From assembly GCA_009377525.1 (NCBI GenBank), contig WHTW01000003.1:1-64000 (forward strand): 64,000 nucleotides of DNA. Reading direction: 5' to 3'. The DNA comes from Rhodospirillales bacterium (GTDB taxonomy: Bacteria > Pseudomonadota > Alphaproteobacteria > Reyranellales > Reyranellaceae). The notes under the pieces are model-generated. The model saw only the letters and a program-made list of their open reading frames with translations. It was not told where the DNA came from and ran no database searches. Shown in pieces: positions 52,627 to 61,114 of this stretch (the first letter of the stretch is position 1; each line of letters opens with the position of its first letter). The translations under genes and the position numbers were made by a program.

Positions 52627-52961
52627 GCGCCCTCGACAGCCCCTGGATCGAGGTCTGCCCGATCGACAGCATTCCCTTGCGCGGCTGCCGCGTCGTGCGC
52701 ACGCGGCACATGCAGATCGCCCTCTTTCGGACGGCGAGTGACGAGGTGTTCGCGCTCGAGAACCGCTGTCCGCACAAGAACGGCCCCTTGAGCGAAGGCA
52801 TCGTGCACGACCGCAAGGTCACCTGCCCGCTGCACAACTGGGTCATCAGTCTCGAGAGCGGCGAGGCGGCCGGTGCGGACAAGGGTTGCACCCGAAGCTT
52901 CCCGGTCAGGCTCGACAAGGGCCGGGTCTATCTCGAAGCGAGCGTGGCAACGGCGCCATGA
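52623..52961 (+). CDS. nirD: nitrite reductase (NADH) small subunit
   Basis: The Rieske-type small subunit of the assimilatory nitrite reductase. The 112-residue product keeps the cluster ligands CPHKNGPLSEG and CPLHNW at the expected spacing, near residues 47 and 69. It starts with an ATGA overlap with nirB, so both are made together. It is followed by an FNT channel gene 40 bp later. Confidence 0.95.
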   Translation: MSALDSPWIEVCPIDSIPLRGCRVVRTRHMQIALFRTASDEVFALENRCPHKNGPLSEGIVHDRKVTCPLHNWVISLESGEAAGADKGCTRSFPVRLDKGRVYLEASVATAP

Positions 52962-53001
52962 ACACCGATCAACGCCGAACACCAACAAGGGGAATTGAGT
53001 A

Positions 53002-53829
53002 ATGGCCTATCTGGTACCTTCCGAGTTCGTCACCAAGATGGTGGACGCGGGCGAGTCCAAGATCTTCATGTCGACCCGCGACACGGTGATCCGCGCCTAC
53101 ATGGCGGGCGCCATCCTGGCGCTGGCGGCGGCCTTCGCCGTCACGGTGACGGTGCAGACCGGCGTGCCGATCGTCGGCGCCATCCTGTTCCCGGTCGGCT
53201 TCTGCATGCTCTACCTGTTCGGCTTCGACCTGCTGACCGGCGTGTTCGTGCTGGCGCCGCTGGCCCTGATCGACCGGCGCCCCGGCGTCACCCTCGAGGG
53301 CGTGCTGCGCAACTGGGGCCTGGTCTTCATCGGCAACTTCTTCGGCGCCTTCACGGTGGCCGTGATGATGGCGATCGTCGTCACCTTCGGCTTCTCCTCG
53401 CCGGCGGACAAGGTCGGTGTGACGCTGGCCAATATCGGCGTGGCCCGCACGCTGGGCTATGAGGAGCACGGCGCGGCCGGCATGCTCACCCTGTTCATCC
53501 GCGGCGTGCTGTGCAACTGGATGGTCTCGGCCGGCGTGGTCGGCGCCATGATCTCGACCTCGGTCAGCGGCAAGGTGATCGCCATGTGGATGCCGATCAT
53601 GCTGTTCTTCGGCATGACCTTCGAGCATTCCATCGTCAACATGTTCCTGTTCCCGACGGCCTTGCTGATCGGCGGCAAGTTCTCGGTCATGGACTACCTG
53701 ATCTGGAACGAGATCCCGACCGTGCTGGGCAACCTGGTGGGTGGGCTCGCCTTCACCGGCCTCACCCTCTACGCCACGCACGCCCGCACGGCGCCCAAGC
53801 GCCAGCGTCTGATGGCGGATGCCGACTGA
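53002..53829 (+). CDS. nirC: formate/nitrite transporter (FocA/NirC family)
   Basis: A 275-residue pentameric channel of six helices bringing nitrite (or exporting it) across the inner membrane. The FNT motifs are present: LYLFGFDLLTGVF, LRNWGLVFIGNFFGAFTV and, after helix 4, RGVLCNWMVSAGV and FEHSIVNMFLFPTALL. The context (nirBD) supports nitrite rather than formate. The start is the ATG at 53002 after AGGGGAAT. It is followed six bases later by the phosphatase-kinase gene. Confidence 0.9.
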   Translation: MAYLVPSEFVTKMVDAGESKIFMSTRDTVIRAYMAGAILALAAAFAVTVTVQTGVPIVGAILFPVGFCMLYLFGFDLLTGVFVLAPLALIDRRPGVTLEGVLRNWGLVFIGNFFGAFTVAVMMAIVVTFGFSSPADKVGVTLANIGVARTLGYEEHGAAGMLTLFIRGVLCNWMVSAGVVGAMISTSVSGKVIAMWMPIMLFFGMTFEHSIVNMFLFPTALLIGGKFSVMDYLIWNEIPTVLGNLVGGLAFTGLTLYATHARTAPKRQRLMADAD

Positions 53830-53835
53830 CGCAGG

Positions 53836-55563
53836 ATGGCGCGTGAGCTGAAGGTCTCGATCGGCCAGCACTCCGACAAGGGCCGCAAGGAGTCCAACCA
53901 GGATTTCCACGGCGCCATGATGCCCGCACAGCCGACGCTCGGCTCGAAGGGGATCGCGGTGGCGCTGGCCGACGGGATCAGCAGCAGCAGCGTCAGCCGG
54001 ATGGCGAGCGAATCGGCGGTAAAAAGCTTCCTGACGGACTACTACTGCACGTCGGATGCCTGGTCGGTCAAAACCGCGGCGCAGCGCGTCATCGACGCCA
54101 CGAACTCGTGGCTGCATTCGCAGACGCGCCGGGCGCACGTTGAAGACGCCGACCGCGGCTATGTCTGCACGCTGAACGTCATGGTGGTGAAGGGTCGGAC
54201 GGCGCACATCTTCCACATCGGCGATTCGCGCGTCTATCGCGTCGCCGGCACTGCGCTGGAGCAGCTCACCGATGACCATCGCGTGGTGCTGTCGTCGCAG
54301 CAGATCTATCTCGGCCGGGCGCTCGGCATGAGCCCGCAGGTCGAGATCGACTACCGGCCGATCCTGCTCGAGGAAGGCGACGTCTTCCTGCAGGCGACGG
54401 ACGGGGTCTGCGAGCATCTCGACGCCGGCGTGGTGGCCGACGCCATCGCGGCCAATGAGAACGATCTCGACGGCGCGGCCAAGGCCATCGTCGCCGAAGC
54501 CTATCGGCGCGGCAGCCCGGACAACCTCACCGTCCAGCTGGTGCGGATCGATACCCTGCCGGAAGGCGATGCGGGTGAAAGCCTGGGGATCGGGGCCGAC
54601 CTGCCGCTGCCGCCGCTGCTCGAGCCGCGCCAGGAATTCGACGGCTACCGGATCGTCCGCAAGATCCACGGCAGCAGCCGCAGCCACGCCTATCTCGCGG
54701 TCGACGGCGAGAGCAACGAGACCGTGGTCCTGAAGATTCCGTCGATCGACCTCAGGGCCGATCCGGCCAACCTGAAACCCTTCATGATGGAGGAGTGGAT
54801 CGCGCGGCGCCTCAACAGCGCCCATGTGCTCCGGCCCCAGCAGCATACGCGCAAGCGCAACTTCCTCTATGTCATCACCGAGTTCGTCGAGGGCCAGACG
54901 CTGCGCCAATGGATGATCGACAATCCCAAACCGGACCTCGAGACGGTACGGGGCATCGTCGAGCAGATCGCGCGCGGGCTCCGGGCCTTCCACCGCATGG
55001 AGATGCTGCACCAGGACCTGCGGCCCGAGAACGTCATGATCGACAAAACCGGGACGGTGAAGATCATCGATTTCGGCGCCGTGCGGGTCGCCGGTGTCGC
55101 CGAGACCGAACGGCCGGCCGACCGCGACCGCATCAAGGGCACCGCCCAGTACACCGCGCCGGAGTATTTCTTGGGCGAAGGCGGCACGCCGTCGTCCGAC
55201 CTGTTCTCGCTGGGCGTGATCGCCTACGAGATGCTGACGGGCCGGCTGCCCTACGGCGCGCACATGGCAACGGCGCGCACCCGCGCCCAGCAGCGCAGCG
55301 CGCCCTACGCCTCGGCGCTGGACAGCGAGCGCGAGATCCCCGCCTGGATCGACGGCACACTGCGCAAGGCGGTGCATCCCGATCCCAACAAGCGCTACGG
55401 CGAGCTATCCGAGTTCATCTACGACCTGCGGCATCCCAACGAAAGCTTTATGCGCTCGGCGTCGGTGCCCCTGATCGAGCGCAACCCGCTGCTGTTCTGG
55501 AAGGGGCTGTCGTTGGTGCTGGGATGCGCGGTGCTGGTGTTGCTAGCGCTGCAGTTCCGCTGA
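53836..55563 (+). CDS. PP2C phosphatase fused to a Ser/Thr protein kinase
   Basis: A 575-residue bifunctional signalling protein. Residues 5-240 are a PP2C phosphatase (IGQHSDKGRKESNQDF, VALADGISSSSVS, FHIGDSRVYR, ATDGVCEHLD, SPDNLTVQLV). Residues 265-535 are a Hanks kinase: VVLKIPSIDL (ATP lysine), HQDLRPENVM (HQD instead of HRD), IIDFGAVRV (DFG), APEYFLGEG. A C-terminal helix (550-572) anchors it. It is the last gene of the nitrite operon, six bases after nirC. Such a gene recurs beside nitrate/nitrite genes in proteobacteria and probably tunes transport or regulation by phosphorylation; the target is unknown. Confidence 0.9.
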   Translation: MARELKVSIGQHSDKGRKESNQDFHGAMMPAQPTLGSKGIAVALADGISSSSVSRMASESAVKSFLTDYYCTSDAWSVKTAAQRVIDATNSWLHSQTRRAHVEDADRGYVCTLNVMVVKGRTAHIFHIGDSRVYRVAGTALEQLTDDHRVVLSSQQIYLGRALGMSPQVEIDYRPILLEEGDVFLQATDGVCEHLDAGVVADAIAANENDLDGAAKAIVAEAYRRGSPDNLTVQLVRIDTLPEGDAGESLGIGADLPLPPLLEPRQEFDGYRIVRKIHGSSRSHAYLAVDGESNETVVLKIPSIDLRADPANLKPFMMEEWIARRLNSAHVLRPQQHTRKRNFLYVITEFVEGQTLRQWMIDNPKPDLETVRGIVEQIARGLRAFHRMEMLHQDLRPENVMIDKTGTVKIIDFGAVRVAGVAETERPADRDRIKGTAQYTAPEYFLGEGGTPSSDLFSLGVIAYEMLTGRLPYGAHMATARTRAQQRSAPYASALDSEREIPAWIDGTLRKAVHPDPNKRYGELSEFIYDLRHPNESFMRSASVPLIERNPLLFWKGLSLVLGCAVLVLLALQFR

Positions 55564-55568
55564 TCTTC

Positions 55569-55688
55569 GGAGCGCGGGCCTCTGGCCCGCATCTTCTGGA
55601 CCGCCGGCCTCCGGCCGGCATCATGATCATGAGCCGGCCGGAGGCCGGCGGTCCGGAAGAGCATGAGCGGGCCGGAGGCCCGCGCTCC
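55569..55688. repeat. nested GGAGCGC / GGACCGC palindromes
   Basis: The outer arms GGAGCGCGGGCCTCTGGCC and GGCCGGAGGCCCGCGCTCC flank a complete inner palindrome GGACCGCCGGCCTCCGGCC ... GGCCGGAGGCCGGCGGTCC with the TCATGATCATGA centre. Both carry the GGAAGAGCATGA-type flank. It fills the gap between the PP2C-kinase gene and ychF, two bases before the ychF stop. Confidence 0.88.
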
Positions 55689-55690
55689 CG

Positions 55691-56788
55691 TTAAACGTTG
55701 AACCTGAAATGGAAGACGTCGCCGTCCTTGACGGCGTATTCCTTTCCTTCCAGTCGCAACTTTCCGGCGTCGCGGGCGCCGGCTTCGCCGTTCAGGGAGA
55801 CGTAGTCGTCGTAGGCGATGGTCTCCGCGCGGATGAAGCCTTTCTCGAAGTCGGTATGGATCACGCCCGCGGCTTCCGGCGCCTTGGCCTCGCGGCGCAC
55901 CGTCCAGGCGCGCGCCTCCTTCGGCCCGACGGTGAAGAAGGTCACCAGGTCGAGGAGCTGGTAGCCGGCGTGGACGACGCGGGCGAGACCGGTCTCCTTC
56001 AAGCCGAGCGACGCCAGGTAGTCACCCTGGTCCTCCGGTGCGAGCTGCGCCACCTCGGCCTCGATGGCGGCCGAGATCACGACCGACGGCATGCCGCGCT
56101 TCTCGGCGTACTCCTCCGCCACCTCGCTGTACTTGTTGCCGGTCGCCGCCGAGGCCTCGTCGACATTCAGCACGTACATCATCGGCTTGGCGGTGATGAG
56201 CTGCAGGCGCTGGAAGACCGGCCGCTCCTCGTTGGTGAGCTCGGCCTCGCGCGCCGGCTTGCCGTCGCGTAGGGCCGCCAATGCCTTCGCCACCACAGGC
56301 GCCTCGAGCGCCGCTTCCTTGTCGCCGCCCTTGGCCCGCTTCTCGAGGTTGGGCAGGCGCTTCTCGAGCGAATCGAGGTCGGCCAGCATCAATTCGGTCT
56401 TGACGATCTCGGCGTCGCGCACCGGGTCGACGTTGCCCGAAACATGTGTCACGTCGCTGTCCCCGAAGCAGCGCAGCACGTGGGCGATGGCGTCGACCTC
56501 GCGGATGTTGGCCAGGAACTGGTTGCCCAGGCCCTCGCCCTGGGAGGCGCCCTTCACCAGGCCGGCGATGTCGATGAACTCGAGCTGGGTGTTGATGATC
56601 TTGGCCGAGCCCGCGATGCCTGCGAGCTTGTCGAGCCGCGGGTCGGGCACGGCGACGCGGCCGACATTGGGCTCGATGGTACAGAACGGATAGTTGGCCG
56701 CCTGCGCCGCCTGGGTGGCGGTGAGCGCATTGAACAGGGTCGACTTGCCGACATTGGGCAGGCCGACGATTCCACAGTTGAAACCCAT
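55691..56788 (-). CDS. ychF: redox-regulated ATPase YchF (Obg-like)
   Basis: An ancient P-loop ATPase that binds ribosomes and antioxidant-response partners. The 365-residue product has GLPNVGKSTLFNAL (G1), IDIAGLVKGASQGEGLGNQF (G3), a helical insertion, VLNVDEA in the NKxE position typical of its ATP preference, and a C-terminal TGS domain (VSLNGEAGARDAGKLRLEGK). Third gene of rplY-pth-ychF, three bases after pth. Confidence 0.96.
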   Translation of the reverse strand: MGFNCGIVGLPNVGKSTLFNALTATQAAQAANYPFCTIEPNVGRVAVPDPRLDKLAGIAGSAKIINTQLEFIDIAGLVKGASQGEGLGNQFLANIREVDAIAHVLRCFGDSDVTHVSGNVDPVRDAEIVKTELMLADLDSLEKRLPNLEKRAKGGDKEAALEAPVVAKALAALRDGKPAREAELTNEERPVFQRLQLITAKPMMYVLNVDEASAATGNKYSEVAEEYAEKRGMPSVVISAAIEAEVAQLAPEDQGDYLASLGLKETGLARVVHAGYQLLDLVTFFTVGPKEARAWTVRREAKAPEAAGVIHTDFEKGFIRAETIAYDDYVSLNGEAGARDAGKLRLEGKEYAVKDGDVFHFRFNV

Positions 56789-56791
56789 CTC

Positions 56792-57412
56792 TTACGCTTT
56801 CGACTCTTCGGCTGGTGGTTTTGGCGGCGGCGCGAGATGCGCCACGCGGCTCATATAACGTTCGTCGGCCTTGGCGCCGCCTTCGGCCAGCAATGCCGCT
56901 TCTTCGGCCAGCGCGCCCAAGACCTTGGGCAGCCAGCCGTCCCCGGGATCGCGCTCATCGGGCTCGAAGTCGCGCAGCACCCAGTGCAGCACCAGGTCCT
57001 TGTGGCCGGGATGGCCGATGCCGATGCGCACGCGGCGATAGTCCTTGCCGACATGGGCGTCGAGGTCGCGCAAGCCATTATGGCCGCCGGCGCCGCCGCC
57101 CTTCTTCACGCGCACCCGGCCGGGCGCGAGATCGAGCTCGTCGTGGAACACCACGACGCGATCGAGCGGGATCTTCAGGAAGCGCACGGCTTCACCCACG
57201 GCCTTGCTCGATTCGTTCATGAAGGTCATGGGCTTCAGGATCAGCGTGCGCTCGCCGCCGAGATGGCCTTCCGCCACCTCGCCGTTGAAGCGCGCACGCC
57301 AGGGCGAGAAGACACGGCGGCGGACGATCTCGTCCACCGCCATGAATCCCACATTGTGCCGGTGCCCCGCATAGCGTGGCCCGGGATTGCCGAGCCCGAC
57401 CAGCAGAAGCAT
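56792..57412 (-). CDS. pth: peptidyl-tRNA hydrolase
   Basis: Releases peptides from prematurely dropped peptidyl-tRNA. The 206-residue product has LVGLGNPGPRYAGHRHNVGF with catalytic histidine, FMNESSKAVGEA, VFHDELDLAPGRVRVKKGGG and GHNGLRDLDAHVG. It ends with a tail after residue 185 that is a little longer than in E. coli. It lies between rplY (27 bp) and ychF (3 bp), the classical order. Confidence 0.96.
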   Translation of the reverse strand: MLLLVGLGNPGPRYAGHRHNVGFMAVDEIVRRRVFSPWRARFNGEVAEGHLGGERTLILKPMTFMNESSKAVGEAVRFLKIPLDRVVVFHDELDLAPGRVRVKKGGGAGGHNGLRDLDAHVGKDYRRVRIGIGHPGHKDLVLHWVLRDFEPDERDPGDGWLPKVLGALAEEAALLAEGGAKADERYMSRVAHLAPPPKPPAEESKA

Positions 57413-57439
57413 CGAACGTACGGACTAGATGCCCGCCTC

Positions 57440-58180
57440 TTACTTCTTGGCCGGAGCCGCCGCGCCTGCCGCTGGAGCCGCACCCGCCGCGGGTGCAGCA
57501 CCCGGAGCCGGAGCCGGAGCCGCGCCTGGAGCCGCTGCCGCGCCCTCGGCTGCCGCCGGAGCCGCCGCCGCTGCCGCCGCATCGGCCGCCGCCTGGGCCG
57601 CCGCTTCACGGACCACGGTCGGTGCCGCGATCGAGGCCACGGTGGCGTTCTTGTCGCGTGTCACCACGCGCACGCCATCGGGGATCGCGAGCGCCGACAG
57701 ATGGATCGAGTGGCCGATCTCGAGGCCGGTCAGGTCGACCTCGAAGTACTCGGGGATGGTGGCGGGCTTGGTGCGCACGGTGATCTCGTGGAGCACGACA
57801 TTCAGCACGCCGCCGCGCTTGATGCCGGGCGACGCCGCTTCGTTCCTGAAGTGGACCGGCACCTGGACGCTGATGATCGAGTCGGGCCCGATGCGCAGAA
57901 AGTCGAGATGCAGAGGCTTGTCGGTCACCGGATCGACCTGCACGTCGCGCGGCAGGACATCATAGCCCTGGCCCTCGACGTCGATCTTGATCTGGTGATT
58001 GAAGAAGCCCTCCTTGTGCAGCTCGCGCGCGATCGATTTCGGCTCGACCGCGATCATCAGGGGGGGCTGCTTGTCGCCGTAGATCACGGCGGGAATCAGT
58101 CCATCGCGACGGCTGGAACGGGCGCCCCCTTTGCCGGCCCGGTCCCGCTTCTTCGCGACGACCTTTGTCGTCTCTGCCAT
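57440..58180 (-). CDS. rplY: 50S ribosomal protein L25 (Ctc form)
   Basis: Binds 5S rRNA in the large subunit. The 246-residue product has the L25 fold (RDRAGKGGARSSRRDGLIPA, VIYGDKQPPLMIAV) and the Ctc second domain (LEIGHSIHLSALAIPDGVRV). Residues about 200-246 are an unstructured Ala/Pro/Gly tail ending in two lysines, typical of alphaproteobacterial L25. AGGAGAAGTTGAA precedes the ATG at 58180. The frame extends upstream into the repeat but is not coding. Confidence 0.95.
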   Translation of the reverse strand: MAETTKVVAKKRDRAGKGGARSSRRDGLIPAVIYGDKQPPLMIAVEPKSIARELHKEGFFNHQIKIDVEGQGYDVLPRDVQVDPVTDKPLHLDFLRIGPDSIISVQVPVHFRNEAASPGIKRGGVLNVVLHEITVRTKPATIPEYFEVDLTGLEIGHSIHLSALAIPDGVRVVTRDKNATVASIAAPTVVREAAAQAAADAAAAAAAPAAAEGAAAAPGAAPAPAPGAAPAAGAAPAAGAAAPAKK

Positions 58181-58271
58181 TTCAACTTCTCCTAGGGTTT
58201 GCTGTTTCTCTCTCTCACTCACGGCGTGGCCTCCAGGGGTGCCCATCGCCGGATCTCTAAAAACTTCTCCT

Positions 58272-58396
58272 AGAGCACATTCCGTCCGGCTGCAATCAGC
58301 TGGACGGAATGTGCCTTTTGCAACCAACATCTCCCGCGCGCGCGTTCCCGATGGGATGGAACCGCGAGCGGTTCCATCCCATCGGGAACCGCTCTA
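58272..58396 (-). repeat. 126-bp two-hairpin repeat, copy B
   Basis: Read on the minus strand it begins TAGAGCGGTTCCCGATGGG and ends GAATGTGCTCTA. The first hairpin has GTTCCCGATGGGATGGAACC and its complement; the second has GCACATTCCGTCC / GGACGGAATGTGC. It lies between prs and rplY. Its TAGAGC end contains the prs stop codon (TAG at 58394-58396). Confidence 0.9.
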
Positions 58397-59326
58397 ATCG
58401 AAGAGGCTCGAAACCGAGGTCTCCTCCGAAATCCGCTTGATCGCCTCGGCCATCAGCGTGGCGATGCTGAGCGGCCGCACGTTGGGCGAGACGCGGACCG
58501 CTTCGGTCGGCTGGATCGAATCGGTGATCACCATCTTCTCCATCGGCGAGGCCGCGACGCGGGCCACCGCGCCGCCCGACAGCACGCCGTGCGTCACATA
58601 GGCCGACACCGACTTGGCACCCTGGTCCATCAGGGCGACGGCGGCGTTGCAGAGCGTGCCAGCCGAGTCGACGATGTCGTCGATCAGGATGCAGTCGCGG
58701 TTCTTGACGTCGCCGATGACGTTCATAACCTCGCTGACGCCGGCCTGTTCGCGGCGCTTATCGATGATGGCGAGATCGGCGTCAATCCGCTTGGCGACCG
58801 CCCGGGCGCGCACCACGCCGCCGACGTCGGGCGACACCACGGTGAGCTCGCGGTTCGCCAGGGTCTCCTTGATGTCCTTGCCGAACAACGGCCCGGCAAA
58901 AAGGTTGTCGACCGGGATGTCGAAGAAGCCCTGGATCTGCGCGGCATGCAGGTCGAGCGTGAGCACGCGGCTGGCGCCGGCATGGGTCAAGAGATTGGCC
59001 ACCAGCTTGGCCGAGATCGGCGTGCGCGGACCGGTGCGGCGATCCTGGCGGGCGTAGCCGTAGTAGGGCATCACCGCAGTGATGCGGCGCGCCGAGCTGC
59101 GGCGCAGCGCATCGATGGTGATCAGGAGCTCCATCAGATGGTCGTTGGCGGGGAAGCTCGTCGATTGCAGGACGAACATGTCCTCGCCGCGCACGTTCTC
59201 CAGGATCTCGACGAAGATCTCGTTGTCGGAGAAGCGGCGGACGTTGGCCTTGACCAGCGGCAACGCCAGCTTGGCGGAAATGGCTTCAGCCAGCGGACGA
59301 TTGCTGTTGCCGGTGAGAATCTTCAT
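58394..59326 (-). CDS. prs: ribose-phosphate pyrophosphokinase
   Basis: Makes PRPP from ribose 5-phosphate and ATP. The 310-residue product has [15 protein letters not shown], the flexible-loop [40 protein letters not shown] and the PRPP loop [15 protein letters not shown]. Its stop codon is part of the repeat that separates it from rplY, so prs may still read through to rplY-pth-ychF. The start is the ATG at 59326. The gap upstream (59327-59523) holds no gene. Confidence 0.96.
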   Translation of the reverse strand: MKILTGNSNRPLAEAISAKLALPLVKANVRRFSDNEIFVEILENVRGEDMFVLQSTSFPANDHLMELLITIDALRRSSARRITAVMPYYGYARQDRRTGPRTPISAKLVANLLTHAGASRVLTLDLHAAQIQGFFDIPVDNLFAGPLFGKDIKETLANRELTVVSPDVGGVVRARAVAKRIDADLAIIDKRREQAGVSEVMNVIGDVKNRDCILIDDIVDSAGTLCNAAVALMDQGAKSVSAYVTHGVLSGGAVARVAASPMEKMVITDSIQPTEAVRVSPNVRPLSIATLMAEAIKRISEETSVSSLFD

Positions 59327-59523
59327 ATCGCGACCCCTGAGCCGGGCGGGGTCATCATAAGTCGTTGAACTATAACGACAAAATGGCCTTCCCCGGCCGC
59401 GACGCGGCGGACCATACCAATGAGTCCTCGTTCTGTAAACGGCCTGAAATGGCGCGCTTTTACGCGGTTTTCAGCCCTTCTGAGGATCGATCGACGGCCA
59501 CTTCGCTTTATGGAAACACGGTG

Positions 59524-59863
59524 TCAATGCCCGCCAAGGTCCTTGAGAAGACGCGCGACTTCGCGTTTCAGGTCAGGCAGGTCATTCTGGATGACGTCCC
59601 AGACAAGTAGGAGATCTACGCTCCAATAGCGGTGGATGAGGCGATTTCGGAAAGCGATGACCCGCTGCCAGACAGCGCCGACGGGGATCGCGTGCCGCCG
59701 GAGACAAGCGGTTGGCAGCCTCGCCGATGACTTCGAAATTGCGAATGACTGCGTCTTGGATCATTCGCTCCCGCAGGAAAGTCTCGCGTCCGTCAGCGAC
59801 ATAGGCCTCGATGGCGGCGATGGCATCGTTGATGTGACCGAGATAGGGAAGGTCGCTCTTCAC
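59524..59863 (-). pseudogene. HepT-like RNase toxin, frameshifted
   Basis: HepT toxins are HEPN ribonucleases with an R-x4-H active site. The GTG start at 59863 overlaps the antitoxin's stop (GTGA). The first half, HINDAIAAIEAYVADGRETF and NFEVIGEAANRLSP, is in frame; then a one-base shift near 59695-59703 moves the second half (HAIPVGAVWQRVIAFRNRLI and HRYWSVDLLLVWDVIQNDLP) into another frame, to a TGA at 59524. The catalytic RNRLIH (59632-59649) lies in the shifted part. As sequenced, the toxin would lack its active site. Confidence 0.8.
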
Positions 59864-60150
59864 AAAGGCTGCGCCTCAGCCTCGATATAGGGACGGAAAT
59901 GAGGGCTGAGGCTTCGCTCGATGACGACGTCTACTCGTCGGGAGAGCGCGTCTTCTAATTCTTCGACCAGAGCCAGATAGTCACCGAAGCCACGATCTTC
60001 TGCCATGTCGATCAGAAGATCGACATCGCTGTCCGGCCGCTCTTCATGGCGCAGCACCGAGCCGAACAGGCGCAGGTTCGTCGCGCCATGACGCGCGGCG
60101 ATGGCTATAAGCTGCTCACGGCGGCTATGGAGATCGTCGCGTAACGCCAT
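59860..60150 (-). CDS. MNT-type nucleotidyltransferase antitoxin
   Basis: A 96-residue minimal nucleotidyltransferase. MntA antitoxins silence HepT by adding AMP to a tyrosine near its active site. The motif GSVLRHEERPDSDVDLLID (GSX10DXD) is intact and a third acidic residue is in RRVDVVIE. The start at 60150 (MALRDDLHSRRE) is preferred over one ten codons upstream. It is coupled to the frameshifted HepT gene by GTGA. Residual function without the toxin is unclear. Confidence 0.88.
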   Translation of the reverse strand: MALRDDLHSRREQLIAIAARHGATNLRLFGSVLRHEERPDSDVDLLIDMAEDRGFGDYLALVEELEDALSRRVDVVIERSLSPHFRPYIEAEAQPL

Positions 60151-60253
60151 GATGATGTTCCCGGATCCGGGCCCGATCATATATCAGCGCGGGGCGGTCG
60201 GCGATAAGGGTTGGCCACGACATCTTTCCAGGAAAATGGTCTAGGCTTGCAGC

Positions 60254-60646
60254 ATGACCGCCCCCAAATTCCACATTCTCGACGGCTTCCCAAAGTCCGT
60301 CTCGCCCAGCAGCCATGCCACGGAAGCCGACGGCCTCGTGTTCCTGACCGGCCAGTTCGGCCGCGACCTCGACGATCCGGCGAAGCCACTGCCCGAGGGC
60401 ATCCGCGCCCAGACCGAGCGGACGCTCGGCAACATGCGGCGTGTGCTGGAATCGCTCGGCCTTTCCATGGGCCAGGTGATGAGCGTCCGGGTGTTCCTGA
60501 CCCACTTCAAGCGCGACTACGACGCCATGAACGAGGTCTATGCCGGGTTCTTTGCCGAGAATGCGCGGCCGACGCGGACCTGCGTCGGGGTCACCGACCT
60601 GGTGCGCGATGCGCTGATCGAGATCGACTGCATCGCCAAGAGGTAG
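60254..60646 (+). CDS. RidA family protein
   Basis: A 130-residue member of the RidA/YjgF superfamily: VSPSSHATEADGLVFLTGQF, a helix AQTERTLGNMRRVLESLGLS, MSVRVFLTHFKRDYDAMNEV and the end PTRTCVGVTDLVRDALIEID. The arginine in the RPTRTCVG context matches the active residue of imine deaminases. It ends three bases before the stop of the convergent second RidA gene. The start is the ATG at 60254. Confidence 0.9.
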   Translation: MTAPKFHILDGFPKSVSPSSHATEADGLVFLTGQFGRDLDDPAKPLPEGIRAQTERTLGNMRRVLESLGLSMGQVMSVRVFLTHFKRDYDAMNEVYAGFFAENARPTRTCVGVTDLVRDALIEIDCIAKR

Positions 60647-60649
60647 CGT

Positions 60650-61114
60650 TTACTTCTTCGCCGGCGCGTAGAAGACGCTGTCGATCTCGATGATGTCGTT
60701 GTCGAACAGCCGCTTGGCCTCGAACATGGTGCGTGGCGGGTAGGGCGGCTTGCCCCACAGCTCGGCCTGCACCTTGTCGACCAGGGGCGCGATCCGCGCG
60801 AGGTCGCTGACATAGAGGGTGAGTCTCACGCAATCCTGCAGCGTGGCGCCCTCGGATTGGGCAATCGTCTTGATGTCGAGGAAGGCCTGGCGGATGCGGG
60901 CCTCGTCGCCTTCGACCAGCTTGTTGGTCGCGGGGGCGACGCCCTGCATGCCGGCGACGAAGACGAAGTCGCCGGCGCGCGCGCCCAGGCTCCAGGTGCC
61001 CTCGACCTTGATGGCGCCGGGCGGACTGAGCGTGCGCACGCCGTTCGGCGACTGCGCGACGGCGCTGCCCGCCACTGCGGCGAGCAAGGCGCCGGCGAGG
61101 ACGAGCGATCTCAC
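60650..61114 (-). CDS. exported RidA family protein
   Basis: A 154-residue RidA-fold protein with a signal peptide (LVLAGALLAAVAGSAVAQ), so it acts in the periplasm, unlike most RidA proteins. It has FVAGMQGVAPATNKLVEG, IRQAFLDIKTIAQSEGATLQ and PYPPRTMFEAKRLFDNDIIE with the expected arginine. The start is taken as the GTG at 61114, overlapping the MlrC stop (GTGA); an ATG at 61144 would give a longer but also good signal. It is coupled to the MlrC-like peptidase, so they may act on one substrate. Confidence 0.85.
   Translation of the reverse strand: MRSLVLAGALLAAVAGSAVAQSPNGVRTLSPPGAIKVEGTWSLGARAGDFVFVAGMQGVAPATNKLVEGDEARIRQAFLDIKTIAQSEGATLQDCVRLTLYVSDLARIAPLVDKVQAELWGKPPYPPRTMFEAKRLFDNDIIEIDSVFYAPAKK

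Noticed and set aside
52969-55377. An 802-codon minus-strand open frame opposite nirC and the PP2C-kinase gene
   Set aside because: It is the shadow of two genes with intact domains.
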